Assembly: GCA_002328565.1 (NCBI GenBank)
Contig: DCUU01000006.1
Coordinates: 1 to 29,986 of the forward strand
DNA: 29,986 bases
Source of the DNA: Candidatus Moranbacteria bacterium UBA2206
Lineage (GTDB): Bacteria > Patescibacteriota > Minisyncoccia > Moranbacterales > UBA2206
Reading direction: 5' to 3'
Each line of letters begins with the position of its first letter. Position 1 is the first letter of the stretch. The notes beneath the pieces are model-generated. The model had not been told where the DNA came from, searched no databases, and saw nothing but the letters and a program-made list of their open reading frames with translations. Below, one piece after another: positions 8,001 through 17,163 of the stretch. Both the position numbers and the translations under genes were made by a program.

Positions 8001-9899
8001 ATGTTAGATCAAGCTACAAAAAGAAAACTAGATTCTGCTCGACAAATTCTTGTCGGTAAAGTTCCTGATCCAAAAGCACAGGTTGAACAAATCACCACCG
8101 CACTTATCTATAAGTTTATGGATGATATGGATAAGGAAAACGAAGAGGTTGGATTAAAAACTCAATTTTTCGTTAATGATTGGAAAAAATTTTCATGGAC
8201 GAAAATTTTGGACAACAAACTTTCAGGACAAGACCGCCTCGATCTTTATGTTCAGGCAATTACGAATATGCCAAAAAATCCGCATATTCCGCAATTGTTC
8301 CGAAACATTTTCAAAGGCGCTTTTTTGCCATACAACGATCCACGAACACTCTCACTTTTCTTGAAAGAGATCAACGAATTTAATTATGAACACAGTGAAA
8401 ATTTAGGCAATGCTTTTGAATATTTGCTTTCCATTCTCGGAAGCCAAGGCGACGCTGGACAATTCCGAACTCCTCGCCATATCATTGATTTTATTGTTGA
8501 AGTTGTTGATCCGAAAAAAAATGAAACGATTCTCGATCCCGCTTGCGGAACGGCTGGATTCTTGATTTCAGCATATAAACACATTTTGAAACGGAACAAA
8601 GAAAAAGCGCTTACGCCTGATGAAAAATTGAAGTTGATGAATAATCTTGCGGGCTATGATATTTCGCCCGATATGGTAAAATTAGCGCTTGTGAATATGT
8701 ATCTGCACGGATTCCCAGAGCCGAAAATCCATGAGTACGATTCGCTCACAAGTGAAAAGCGTTGGGATGAGACATTTGATGTAATTCTCGCCAATCCACC
8801 GTTTATGTCTCCTAGTGGCGGAATTGTGCCACATAAACGATTTTCAGTTAAGGCTAATCGGGCGGAAATACTATTTGTTGATTATATAGTTGAGCATCTG
8901 AACTTGGGTGGAAGGGCTGGCGTTGTTGTTCCTGACGGGGTTGTAAACGGCATAACAACGGCATCAAAAATTTTAAGAAAAAATCTAATAGAAAATGGTT
9001 TGCATTCGGTTGTTTCGCTACCCGCAGGAGTGTTTAATCCATATTCTGGTGTAAAAACATACATTTTGTTTTTGGATAAGACTATATCAAAATTATCTAA
9101 GTCAATTTTGTTTGTAAGAGTTGATAACGATGGTTATGATCTTGGCACAAACCGAAGAGAAATTGAAAAAAATGATTTGCCCGAAGCTGCTCATTTGATA
9201 AAAAACTTTAAAAAATCAATTTCCTCAAAAGAAAAATTTATCCTTAATGAGCAAGCTACAACTGTTGAAAAAACAAAAATTCTAGAAACAAGTGATTTTA
9301 GCCTTTCAGGTGAAAGATATGTTGAACAAAATATTACAAAAAATAATAAATACCCACTCGTATTATTGGGTGATGTTTGTGATTTTGAGGGTGGAAGTCA
9401 GCCACCAAAAGCAAAGTTTATTTATACACCAAAAGAGGGCTATGTGAAATTTATACAAATTAGAGACTTTGGAACTAATGGTATTGAAACATATATACCA
9501 ATTTCAAAAAAAAATCGGTTGTGTAAAACTGATGATGTTCTGATAGCACGGTATGGGGCATCGTTGGGACGCATCTGTACAGGACTAGAGGGCGCATACA
9601 ATGTTGCTCTTCTAAAAACCATTGCTAATGAGGGAAAAATTCTAAAAGAGTATCTTTATTATTTGTTAAAATCTTCATATATTCAAAATAGAATTTTACA
9701 GCTTGGAAATAGAGCAGCACAAGCTGGGATAAGACCAAATGATCTGAAAGTGACAAAAATTTATTTGCCTTCAATTGCTGAGCAAAAAAATATTATTTCC
9801 TCTCTAAAAAAAGAAGAGGGACAGATAAAAGATTACGAAAATAAAATTGAAGAACATAAAGAAAATATTGATAGGATGATTCAGAAACTTTGCAATTAA
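8001..9899 (+). CDS. hsdM: Type I modification methylase fused to a single-TRD specificity domain
   Basis: A 632-residue fusion. Residues 1 to about 430 are an HsdM adenine-N6 methylase: a helical N-terminal domain, then SAM motif DPACGTAGFLI near 178 and catalytic NPPF near 259. Residues of about 445-632 are one half of an HsdS: YPLVLLGDVCDFEGG opens the target-recognition domain, and the end (LPSIAEQKNIISSLKKEE) is the coiled spacer helix typical of HsdS. There is no separate HsdS gene anywhere in the window, so this half-S probably works as a dimer on a symmetric site, or supplies all the specificity. It lies between hsdR and the PHP-ATPase with 7- and 6-base gaps, so one transcript is expected. 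Confidence 0.9.
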   Translation: MLDQATKRKLDSARQILVGKVPDPKAQVEQITTALIYKFMDDMDKENEEVGLKTQFFVNDWKKFSWTKILDNKLSGQDRLDLYVQAITNMPKNPHIPQLFRNIFKGAFLPYNDPRTLSLFLKEINEFNYEHSENLGNAFEYLLSILGSQGDAGQFRTPRHIIDFIVEVVDPKKNETILDPACGTAGFLISAYKHILKRNKEKALTPDEKLKLMNNLAGYDISPDMVKLALVNMYLHGFPEPKIHEYDSLTSEKRWDETFDVILANPPFMSPSGGIVPHKRFSVKANRAEILFVDYIVEHLNLGGRAGVVVPDGVVNGITTASKILRKNLIENGLHSVVSLPAGVFNPYSGVKTYILFLDKTISKLSKSILFVRVDNDGYDLGTNRREIEKNDLPEAAHLIKNFKKSISSKEKFILNEQATTVEKTKILETSDFSLSGERYVEQNITKNNKYPLVLLGDVCDFEGGSQPPKAKFIYTPKEGYVKFIQIRDFGTNGIETYIPISKKNRLCKTDDVLIARYGASLGRICTGLEGAYNVALLKTIANEGKILKEYLYYLLKSSYIQNRILQLGNRAAQAGIRPNDLKVTKIYLPSIAEQKNIISSLKKEEGQIKDYENKIEEHKENIDRMIQKLCN

Positions 9900-9905
9900 T
9901 TTTTT

Positions 9906-12617
9906 ATGAAAACTCCAGTAATAAAACCAAATATCGGCTCTGAATGGAGAAAATGGGATTTGCATGTACATAGCCCTGCTTCTGACGGCTTTTCTGGTAC
10001 TTGGGATCAATTTGAAACTCAACTAAAAAATGCCGATTGTGCTGTTATTGGAATAAATGATTATTTTTCAGTAGCAGGCTACAAACAAATTAAAGAAAAA
10101 ATCGACAAGGGCGATTTAGATATTGGCGGTAAAAAAATCTTACCAGTTGTTGAATTTAGAATGACTGAGAGCGTGCAAAACAAAAATACCACTACAAACG
10201 GGACAACCCATTTCAACTTCCATATTATTTTTGATGACGAAATAAAGATTGCTGATATTGAAAATTTAATTAAGGGTCTAACAAGTAACGGAACAAAAAT
10301 CAGTAGTGATTATGATGATAAGTCAAAGTTGAAAGATAAAAAAGTTTCTCTTGATTCCTTGTTGGATGAGTTGCATAAAGATATAAAATTTAAAGATAAT
10401 TTTTTATTATGGCTTCCATATGATGAATATGGCGGGATTGATGAAATTGACCCAAAATCAGATAAGTGGATCAAAGAAAGTTATATAAAAAAAGCAGATA
10501 TTTTAGGTTCTTCAAGGCAAAAGCAGATAGATTTTTTTCTTTGGAAAGAATTAAAAGCTGACGGCACAGCAAAATTTACGCAGGATGAATTTCGCGGCTG
10601 GTTCTTGCGAAAGAAGGCTTGTATAAAAGGCAGTGATTCTCATTCACAAGATTATTCAATCGGAAAACTAAAGGATAAAGATTCAAAACCGATTGAAAAA
10701 TATTGTTGGATAAAAGCCGAGCCTACATTTGAAGGATTGAAGCAAATTGTTTATGAGCCAGAAACAAGAATTTTTATTGGCGAGGAAAAACCAAAAAAGC
10801 CGATAAACACGATTGACACAATTACTCTAAAAATTTCTGCCGATGCGAAAGTTGGTGAAGATAAGTTTTGTTTTGCTGGGAATGACGGCTCTTATAGCTT
10901 AAGCCCATATTTTAATTGTTTCATCGGCGGTAGAGGGTCAGGAAAAAGTACCATTTTGAATTTTTTGGGTCTGTATTCCAATAATCCAGATTCCTCTAAA
11001 TTATTTTGGTTTGGTGATGGTAAGGATAAAAAAGGATTAGCTCCGTCAGGATTCGATCCAAATGATAGTAGAATTTTTTCATTTGGTGGTACTGAGATTT
11101 TTGAGTTCCTCGCGCAAAGCGAAATTGAGACCTTTGCAAAAGATAAGGTAAAATTTACACAAGCAATTTATGACAGAGCGAGTGGTCCAAGTAAGATTTT
11201 ACAGAAATTTGAGGATGATATTTTAAAATATCAAAATGATCTAAATAAAATTATCGAAGCGATTTTTAGCTCACAAGAATTATATGTGCAAAAAAAGATA
11301 AAAGAAAAAGAAAAAAGATCGTTAGAAAATACCAAGAATATAATTGAGAGTGAAGATTATAAGAAAATTACAGATTCAATCTCAAGATTGACTCAGAAAA
11401 TACAAGTTCACAAAAAATGGTCAACCGAAGTATACTCATTAAAAATACAATTAAGCGAACTAATTGAATTCTATTCGCGCGTTTTTGATGAAAATGAAGA
11501 TAAAATAAAGTATAGAGATGCATTTTTTTTAGCGATAAGTAAGACAAAAGAAGCGATTGAAATTCTTGAAGAGAGGAACTTTAATGAAGCTAAAAAAGAG
11601 GAGGGATTTTACAGAGATAGTCTTTTATTGCAAGAAGAAAAATTAAAGAAGCTACTCAATAAGGGAAATTTTTCAGAAGATAATATTGAGCAAATAAAGT
11701 CAGCTCCTCAAAAAATTATTGTCCTAGAACAAGAAATCAAACAAATCAATTTTCAAATCGAAGGCAAGAACAAGATTATAGCAACTCTTAGCGATACTGT
11801 TGTAAATTTAAAAACTAGCAAAAAAGGTTATGAGAAGAAAATAGAAAAGATAGTCACCCCATTGCAAGAATTACTAGAAACACAGTTTGAGAATAATAAA
11901 GGCAAGGATATTAAAAAAATTTCTTTAGAGTACTCTTTTGATGAAAATCGAGCATGGGATATTTTAACAAAAGAGTTTTATGAAAAATTTAAAGAAGCCT
12001 TTAAGGATTCTGAAAAAGGAAAATATGTGTGTGATTATATTTCTAATAGTAAGAAAACATTCTCATTAAATAATTTAGAGGATATTAAAAAAGCTTTTAA
12101 ACAATCTCAGAAAAACGATAAACAATACATTAAATTTCTTGACGAGGTATTTAAAGATGAAAATAATTTCCAAATTTTCCAAGCAATTAGAGATAAGCAT
12201 TTGTACGATGTAAAATCGAACAAAATAATTCAGGTCAAATATGATGATCGAGATGTTGAGCAAGCGTCTTTTGGGCAAAGATGTACGGCAGTAGTTGTTA
12301 TTTTGCTTTTGTTCGGAAATTATCCGTTAATTATCGACGAACCAGAAGCTCATCTTGATAGCTCGTTGATTGCGAATTATCTTGTGCCTTTATTGAAAGA
12401 GAAAAAATCAGATCGTCAAATTATTTTTGCTACGCATAATGCCAATTTTGTAATCAATGGAGATGCAGAGAAAATTTTCATTTTAAAAAATGAATCTGGA
12501 CAAACAGAAGTTATTGAAACGACAATTGAGTACACAAAAAATAGAGAAGAACTGCTGAAACTTGAAGGTGGAAAAGAGGCATTTGAAAAAAGAGGAGAAA
12601 AACTTAATATTAAATAA
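9906..12617 (+). CDS. PHP-domain SMC-like ATPase (TrlF type), restriction-associated
   Basis: A 903-residue protein with two parts. The N-terminal PHP phosphoesterase domain has DLHVHSPASDG at residues 18-28, further His residues near 103, and GSDSHS near 242-247, all metal-ligand motifs of the fold. The C-terminal part is an SMC/ABC-type ATPase: Walker A GGRGSGKST near 341-349, a long coiled coil (about 420-680), a signature-like QASFGQRC region near 785, Walker B LIIDEPEAHLD near 808 and FATHN near 840. This architecture corresponds to what databases call TrlF family AAA-like ATPases, often next to type I restriction genes. A nuclease or phosphoesterase action controlled by ATP is likely by family; the exact substrate is not known from sequence. 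Confidence 0.85.
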   Translation: MKTPVIKPNIGSEWRKWDLHVHSPASDGFSGTWDQFETQLKNADCAVIGINDYFSVAGYKQIKEKIDKGDLDIGGKKILPVVEFRMTESVQNKNTTTNGTTHFNFHIIFDDEIKIADIENLIKGLTSNGTKISSDYDDKSKLKDKKVSLDSLLDELHKDIKFKDNFLLWLPYDEYGGIDEIDPKSDKWIKESYIKKADILGSSRQKQIDFFLWKELKADGTAKFTQDEFRGWFLRKKACIKGSDSHSQDYSIGKLKDKDSKPIEKYCWIKAEPTFEGLKQIVYEPETRIFIGEEKPKKPINTIDTITLKISADAKVGEDKFCFAGNDGSYSLSPYFNCFIGGRGSGKSTILNFLGLYSNNPDSSKLFWFGDGKDKKGLAPSGFDPNDSRIFSFGGTEIFEFLAQSEIETFAKDKVKFTQAIYDRASGPSKILQKFEDDILKYQNDLNKIIEAIFSSQELYVQKKIKEKEKRSLENTKNIIESEDYKKITDSISRLTQKIQVHKKWSTEVYSLKIQLSELIEFYSRVFDENEDKIKYRDAFFLAISKTKEAIEILEERNFNEAKKEEGFYRDSLLLQEEKLKKLLNKGNFSEDNIEQIKSAPQKIIVLEQEIKQINFQIEGKNKIIATLSDTVVNLKTSKKGYEKKIEKIVTPLQELLETQFENNKGKDIKKISLEYSFDENRAWDILTKEFYEKFKEAFKDSEKGKYVCDYISNSKKTFSLNNLEDIKKAFKQSQKNDKQYIKFLDEVFKDENNFQIFQAIRDKHLYDVKSNKIIQVKYDDRDVEQASFGQRCTAVVVILLLFGNYPLIIDEPEAHLDSSLIANYLVPLLKEKKSDRQIIFATHNANFVINGDAEKIFILKNESGQTEVIETTIEYTKNREELLKLEGGKEAFEKRGEKLNIK

Positions 12618-12690
12618 TCCCGCCGTCCCGCCGAAAAATTTTTAATAAAAAATGATTTGAAAAATTGAATGTAAAATATAAAAAATAACC

Positions 12691-13242
12691 ATGGAAAAAG
12701 AAACAATTAAAGATTTTTGGATTATAATGTCTATTAGAGAAATATCCACTCAAGCACACTTTGCTGAAATTGCGTATAGAAATATTGATCCGAAAGCTAC
12801 AAAAGGAACAGATGCGGTTTTTTCATCTATTCATTCTTTTTTATCTCATTGTGCTAATGTTTCAAAAATGCTTAAAGCTATTGATGACGAAAATCCATCA
12901 AAAACAATCGGAGGTATTTTAGGAGTTTCAAAAAATTCAAATATCCATAAGCGTAAATTTAGAAACTGTTTAGAGCATTATGATAAAGAGCTTAAGAAAT
13001 GGATAAAAAATAAAAAAGATAATTCTAGTATTGGAACATACAATATCGGACCAAAGTCAGCTATTCAAAGTAATGATATGATCTTAGTAAATCACTATGA
13101 CCCAACAGATAATACCTTTACTTTTGTAAATAAGGATTTCAACTTAAATATTATGTATAAAGAAGTTTCTAAAATAAAAACTATAGCCGACAAATGGATT
13201 ACAAGAATGCAGTTTGAAATTATAAAACCACCGTTCGCCTAA
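12691..13242 (+). CDS. HEPN-like protein with RNxxxH motif
   Basis: A 183-residue, mostly helical protein. Residues 91-96 read RNCLEH, matching the RX4-6H catalytic motif of HEPN ribonucleases, in the context FRNCLEHYDKEL. It follows the PHP-ATPase by 73 bases on the same strand. HEPN proteins are common toxins or RNases in defence islands, so an abortive-infection role is plausible; that is inference. The rest of the protein gives no clearer identity, and I cannot exclude that the motif is chance in a structural helix. Confidence 0.6.
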   Translation: MEKETIKDFWIIMSIREISTQAHFAEIAYRNIDPKATKGTDAVFSSIHSFLSHCANVSKMLKAIDDENPSKTIGGILGVSKNSNIHKRKFRNCLEHYDKELKKWIKNKKDNSSIGTYNIGPKSAIQSNDMILVNHYDPTDNTFTFVNKDFNLNIMYKEVSKIKTIADKWITRMQFEIIKPPFA

Positions 13243-13250
13243 ATCTTCAA

Positions 13251-13290
13251 AATCACTTCTTACATTTCAAACATAAGAGCGATTTGTTTT
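13251..13290 (+). repeat. Leader hairpin related to the one at 13968-14008
   Basis: Begins AATCACTTCTTACATTTC and ends GCGATTTGTTTT. It can form a TTCTTA/TAAGAG stem in the same position where the other copy has CACATTA/TAATGTG, so the arms differ while pairing is kept. Confidence 0.5.
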
Positions 13291-13304
13291 TAAATTTAAT
13301 TATT

Positions 13305-13958
13305 ATGATAGAAATAGATTCTAGTTTTCCTATCGGCACTGCTGGTAAATATATTCTCAATAACAAGCTTGGTATTTTTATTAAGGAAAAATCTGATAAT
13401 GATAAATTTTATTATCAATTAAAACAAAGACTTTTTAGAGTCGCATTACTTTCAGACACTATTTACGGCTTGTCCTCGAAAAAGAGAAGGGGTTTAGATA
13501 TAGTTGAAGCGGAATATTTTGCGATGCTCGTGGAATTATATTTTATGTATCTTAGGACTTTATATGATTATTTTTGCTTGCTTATAGAAAAAGAGACTGG
13601 AAAAAAACAACCGACTAGTTTTAGAAAATTTATAAAAAACATAAAAGTTAAAAAATCAGAATTAAAAATGAAATCAAACTTTATTGATTTTATAAATAAA
13701 GATAGCGGTTTTGAAAAACTTAAATCCATCAGAGATTCAATAAAAATGGGAACGCCTCTTGTCAGGGCTTGGCTGGAAAAAGAAGAATTGTTTGTAGAAT
13801 TTACCTTTTGTCATTCTGATAAAAAAGTTAAGGAAAGATGCCGTGAAAGCGGAAAGCAATTGATTTTCAATTATTCAGCCATAACAGCTATTTGGATGCA
13901 TGTTATATCAGATATGTTGATAAATAATGATTACAATAAGCATTTTTCTAAAAAATAA
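13305..13958 (+). CDS. Helical protein of the defence operon, possible degenerate HEPN
   Basis: A 217-residue protein starting MIEIDSSFPIGTAG; an upstream TTG start in frame is possible but the ATG is better placed. It is helical, with a segment LKSIRDSIKMGTP (R143 to M148) that resembles the HEPN RNxxxH motif but lacks the histidine. I do not recognise a named family. The 40-base leader before it closely resembles the leader of the next gene. Position suggests a part in the same defence module. Confidence 0.55.
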   Translation: MIEIDSSFPIGTAGKYILNNKLGIFIKEKSDNDKFYYQLKQRLFRVALLSDTIYGLSSKKRRGLDIVEAEYFAMLVELYFMYLRTLYDYFCLLIEKETGKKQPTSFRKFIKNIKVKKSELKMKSNFIDFINKDSGFEKLKSIRDSIKMGTPLVRAWLEKEELFVEFTFCHSDKKVKERCRESGKQLIFNYSAITAIWMHVISDMLINNDYNKHFSKK

Positions 13959-13967
13959 AATTTTTTT

Positions 13968-14008
13968 AATCACATTATTGCATTTCTAATGTGAGTGCAA
14001 TTTGTTTT
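13968..14008 (+). repeat. Leader hairpin related to the one at 13251-13290
   Basis: The stem CACATTA/TAATGTG (13971-13993) and flanking bases, ending in ATTTGTTTT, align with 13251-13290 at about 80 percent. Both copies sit just before a gene start. Confidence 0.55.
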
Positions 14009-14028
14009 CAATGATAAATCAAAAATAA

Positions 14029-14505
14029 ATGATGAACAAAAACAATCCACATACCGAAGATAGAGTTTCTTCGCGCGGTCTGCATAGATACGCCGACGAT
14101 TTCTTTCAGGCTTACAACCTGATAACCTCCCAAAAGAATAACGCTGTACAAGTGCGTTATTATTTGCTTTGTCATTCTTTTGAATTAAGCATGAAAGCAA
14201 TGCTTAGAGAAGTTGGATATAGCGTGGAACAACTTCAAAAATTTGGCCATGATCTGGAAAAAATAGCCAACGAGCTCGAAAAGAACGAAAAAACAAAGGT
14301 CCGCTGGAAGTTAAAGGATAAGGAGATGATAAGAATTGCAAATACACATTATGTAACAAAAGAAATGGAGTATTTTACTAGAGGCGCAAAAATACTTGTT
14401 GACCCTGATAAGTTTTCTAATTTTCTAGGTCTTTGGCTTAGAATATCCCATGCTTCAATTGTTGAAATAGCTAGAAAAGAGGGTCGGCCGTTTCCAAGTA
14501 TCTAG
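14029..14505 (+). CDS. HEPN-domain-like protein
   Basis: A 158-residue helical protein. The stretch CHSFELSMKAMLREVG (about residues 48-63), followed by FGHDLEKIANE, matches the pattern of HEPN-like proteins in which an SxELxLKAxL helix is followed by a GHDL loop. The RIANTH stretch near residue 101 also fits RX4H but lies in an unusual place. It is the last gene of the plus-strand operon; its TAG overlaps the TAG of the convergent serine recombinase by 3 bases, so no terminator fits between them. Two methionines open the frame (14029, 14032); either could be used. Confidence 0.65.
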   Translation: MMNKNNPHTEDRVSSRGLHRYADDFFQAYNLITSQKNNAVQVRYYLLCHSFELSMKAMLREVGYSVEQLQKFGHDLEKIANELEKNEKTKVRWKLKDKEMIRIANTHYVTKEMEYFTRGAKILVDPDKFSNFLGLWLRISHASIVEIARKEGRPFPSI

Positions 14506-16082
14506 ACTGTTAGTTTCAAAAGCTCCCTAACTCTGTCCATTTCTATTTCCGCCAACTCCCGATTTTCCAAAATCCAGCGATATGTTAAACTAAACTGGTA
14601 CCCAAAACTATCCTCAACTCCCAACATATTTGAAAAATCGCCATTTTTGGGTGATTTTTTTAATGCCTCGTATGGCATTTTGTAGCTTGCATAAGCGATT
14701 TCTCGGTTGCCAATTTCAAGGTTCCAAAGTAGCTTTTCCAATACTTTACGCTTTTTGAAATTTTCAGCTTCAAGAAATTCTTTTTTGGCTCTATTAGCTG
14801 TTAAAAAGACTTCTTTTATCTGTTCCAAAGTATCAAAACCCCTATTATTGGTTTTATTAATTTTTTCCAATTGTTGTTTTAGTGCAATTTCTTGATTGTT
14901 CAATTCTTTTATTTTTGCCCCGTAAACCTCGTCCGTGATAAGTTCGGCCAACTGGTTATCCAATAGCCTTGACTGCTTCTTGGCGATTGATTCAAGCTGT
15001 CTCACGATATTCTCCTTGGCGTTGTCTTGGTAGTTTTCATTATTCTTAATTTTTTCCTTTTTAGCCTCATAAGCAATTTCGATAATTTCCTCGTCAAAAT
15101 GAATCTCGTCTAGTACGGTCGCCACGATGCCCTCTAAGTATTCTGCCCGCATATATTTTTTATGTTCCTCACAATGCCCCTTGCCATTCGTGCAATAGTA
15201 ATAATGGTGCCCCTTTTTAACGCTGGCAGTCAAAGCACAACCGCAACTTCGACAACGAAGAAATCCCCTATAAGGGAAAAAGAGTTTTTGCTTTTTGCTA
15301 TGCGTGTTGCCAAGTAGAACGTTTTGAGCGTCTTCAAAGATTTGTTTGGAAATCACTTGTTCGTGGCTCCCTGGATAATATTTTCCGTCTCGCACCATTA
15401 TGCCGTAGTAAAATGGATTGCGAAGAATTTTATGAATTTGGTTTTTGTGAACCTTGTAACCTGTCCGACTGCGAAAACCTTGAGAATATAAAATATTGGC
15501 AATGTCTTTTATGCTATAACTTCCCGTGATATACAACTCAAACATCTTGCGAACAAAAGGCGCGCGAAGCGGATCAAGCGAGATAGTTTTATCCACTTTG
15601 TTATTTAGATACCCAAGAGGTGCCATACTCGGCCAACCGCCCTTTTCCAATTTCGCCCTGTTTCCTCGCTTAACGTTCACGCTCAAATCATCGGAATATT
15701 TTTTACCGACACCGAAATCCATTATGAGCATAAACTTATCAGACGGATTATCCGTGATAACTTTATCAATCGTCCTGATTTCTTTAATATTTCCATTTTC
15801 TAAAAGTTCGGTAATTTTCGCTCCGTCCGAAATATTTCTTGTAAGCCTGTCGACTTTCCACGCCAACACCACGCAATCTTTTTGCTTGCCGATATATTTC
15901 AGCATAGAATTAAAAATCGGCCGGCCTTGTTTTTTAGCCGACATACTTTCTTTGTAAATTTTTTCAATCTTAAAATCAAACCTTTCCGCCATTCGCAAAA
16001 GCTCGCTTATTTGCGATTCAATCGACATCGCTTGCCGTTCTTCTTGTTCAGTAGATTTTCTAGCGTAAAGAATATATTTCAT
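14502..16082 (-). CDS. Large serine recombinase, second copy
   Basis: A 526-residue serine recombinase with the N-terminal catalytic stretch MKYILYARKSTEQEERQ (serine at residue 10) and AWKVDRLTRN near residue 75. The recombinase domain has NILYSQGFRSRTG and RNPFYYGIMV; the zinc ribbon is CRSCGC near residue 273 and YYYCTNGKGHC near 296-306. A coiled tail completes it. It starts 3 bases after the stop of a HUH Rep gene on the same strand, so the two are surely co-transcribed. The arrangement suggests one element that can both replicate and integrate. The gene ends tail to tail with the defence operon. Confidence 0.93.
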   Translation of the reverse strand: MKYILYARKSTEQEERQAMSIESQISELLRMAERFDFKIEKIYKESMSAKKQGRPIFNSMLKYIGKQKDCVVLAWKVDRLTRNISDGAKITELLENGNIKEIRTIDKVITDNPSDKFMLIMDFGVGKKYSDDLSVNVKRGNRAKLEKGGWPSMAPLGYLNNKVDKTISLDPLRAPFVRKMFELYITGSYSIKDIANILYSQGFRSRTGYKVHKNQIHKILRNPFYYGIMVRDGKYYPGSHEQVISKQIFEDAQNVLLGNTHSKKQKLFFPYRGFLRCRSCGCALTASVKKGHHYYYCTNGKGHCEEHKKYMRAEYLEGIVATVLDEIHFDEEIIEIAYEAKKEKIKNNENYQDNAKENIVRQLESIAKKQSRLLDNQLAELITDEVYGAKIKELNNQEIALKQQLEKINKTNNRGFDTLEQIKEVFLTANRAKKEFLEAENFKKRKVLEKLLWNLEIGNREIAYASYKMPYEALKKSPKNGDFSNMLGVEDSFGYQFSLTYRWILENRELAEIEMDRVRELLKLTV

Positions 16083-16085
16083 ATC

Positions 16086-16877
16086 TCATAAAATACTCGA
16101 ATTATTTGATACTGGCAAGAACTGGCGATTTTTCAAATGGAAAATTTTGTATAAAATCTCACCCCGATAATCATCTTTGAAAGTTGCCTCCCAAGTGATT
16201 TTTAGATTTTCTGAATTGTTTCTCACAAAAAATTGAGCTTCACTGTTAGTTATCTCGGTCGGCCTTTTTAGATCTTGGGAACAAAAAAATTTCTTTTTTC
16301 CGAACATCCTTTCGTCAAACATATCTTTTTGCAGATACTTTGACAAATAGCGACCTAAATTATCAACGTGGCTCACTCGCTTTATTTTTATAAATCCGTG
16401 CTTCCAAATCTTTGAGATTTCTTCGCTTTTTACATATCGCAAATTGCAAAGCAAATGATAGTGCACCGCACCGCCGTCAGGCTTCACTATGCCGAAAAAA
16501 TCAATGTCACTTTGAAATTCAATAACTGCCAAATATTGAAATTCAGGAAAACGATTTTTCATCCGTTGCGTAAAAAGATTAAAAAATCTGTTGGCTTTTT
16601 TTATTCCAGTTATCTTGGTTGTTAGCGTTAAAAATTTCATAAGATTATTATTTGAATTTACCAATCGCCGAATTTCTCTACGAGTTCTATTTATCGCAAA
16701 ATCTGTTTTCTTGATTTGTTTGTTTTGGTTATCTCCATTATTTTTTTCTTTTCTTTTTCTGCGTTTGTAATTTCTGATAACTGGTTTTTCCTTATACTGA
16801 TATTGTTCTATTTCAAAGCCTGAAATGACTAATCTTTCAGTGATAATTTCTGTATATTTTCCCGTAGATGTGTGCAT
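16086..16877 (-). CDS. HUH-type rolling-circle replication initiator (ORF2/G2P-like)
   Basis: A 263-residue Rep protein. After a basic N-terminal region (KRRKRKEK near 38-45) come motif 1, FLTLTT at 82-87; motif 2, the HUH metal site HYH at 139-141 in AVHYHLLCNL; and motif 3, YLSKYLQKD with Y177, K180 and Y181, the candidate nicking tyrosine. IWKHGFIKIKRV in between is typical of the Rep family of filamentous phages and small plasmids. Such enzymes nick one strand at an origin hairpin to start rolling-circle replication or transfer. No helicase domain is present. The gene is directly upstream of a serine recombinase. The ATG at 16877 has no clear ribosome site. Candidate origin sequences are the hairpins at 16907-16928 and 17164-17316. 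Confidence 0.82.
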   Translation of the reverse strand: MHTSTGKYTEIITERLVISGFEIEQYQYKEKPVIRNYKRRKRKEKNNGDNQNKQIKKTDFAINRTRREIRRLVNSNNNLMKFLTLTTKITGIKKANRFFNLFTQRMKNRFPEFQYLAVIEFQSDIDFFGIVKPDGGAVHYHLLCNLRYVKSEEISKIWKHGFIKIKRVSHVDNLGRYLSKYLQKDMFDERMFGKKKFFCSQDLKRPTEITNSEAQFFVRNNSENLKITWEATFKDDYRGEILYKIFHLKNRQFLPVSNNSSIL

Positions 16878-16894
16878 ATAATCAAGTTAAGTAA

Positions 16895-16944
16895 TGCGGA
16901 GCGCTCTTTTTCGCCTGTCGGCGAAAAAGGATCACTCCCGCATA
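16895..16944. repeat. Strong hairpin between the small gene and rep
   Basis: TTTTTCGCC (16907-16915) and GGCGAAAAA (16920-16928) flank a TGTC loop; the outer bases TGCGG.../...CCGCA extend it from about 16895 to 16944. It lies in the short gap upstream of rep. It has no U-tract after the stem on either strand, so an operator or Rep-binding origin is as likely as a terminator. Confidence 0.6.
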
Positions 16945-17081
16945 GAACTAAAAACCATGAATAAATCAGCCAATGAATCGAGATATTCATCCGCTTGTTC
17001 ATCCGAAATAATCAAAGAATGGCGCTTTAAAAAGTACTTTTTGATTCGTTCTCTTAAGTTTTGGCTAAATTTATATTGCAT
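16932..17081 (-). CDS. Small helical protein upstream of rep, paralogue of the one at 4013
   Basis: A 49-residue protein starting MQYKFSQNLRERIKKYF; a TTG further upstream (17120) extends the frame, but that part overlaps a hairpin and reads as non-coding. The pattern ISDEQADEYLDSLADLF parallels LTDDEIEIMLDRLGRLGMLF in the protein at 4013-4198. The repeated occurrence beside recombinases suggests a small element-encoded regulator. Function unknown. The gene is on the same strand as rep and 54 bases upstream. Confidence 0.55.
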   Translation of the reverse strand: MQYKFSQNLRERIKKYFLKRHSLIISDEQADEYLDSLADLFMVFSSMRE

Positions 17082-17110
17082 TCCCCAAAAATTAAAAATT
17101 TTGGGAAACA

Positions 17111-17138
17111 AAAAAACCAACCGTCAGATTGAGGTTGG
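17111..17138 (-). terminator. Terminator-like hairpin upstream of the small gene
   Basis: On the minus strand ACCAACC, a 10-base loop, GGTTGGT and then a run of seven T: a canonical intrinsic terminator shape. It lies between the 53-residue membrane protein gene and the small helical gene, so it would separate them or act as an attenuator. Confidence 0.6.
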
Positions 17139-17163
17139 TCTCTTAAAAGTATCTAAAATTTAG

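Noticed and set aside
8001..9899. Separate hsdM and hsdS genes
   Set aside because: The frame is continuous through the junction near residue 440 without a stop, so a true fusion rather than two genes.
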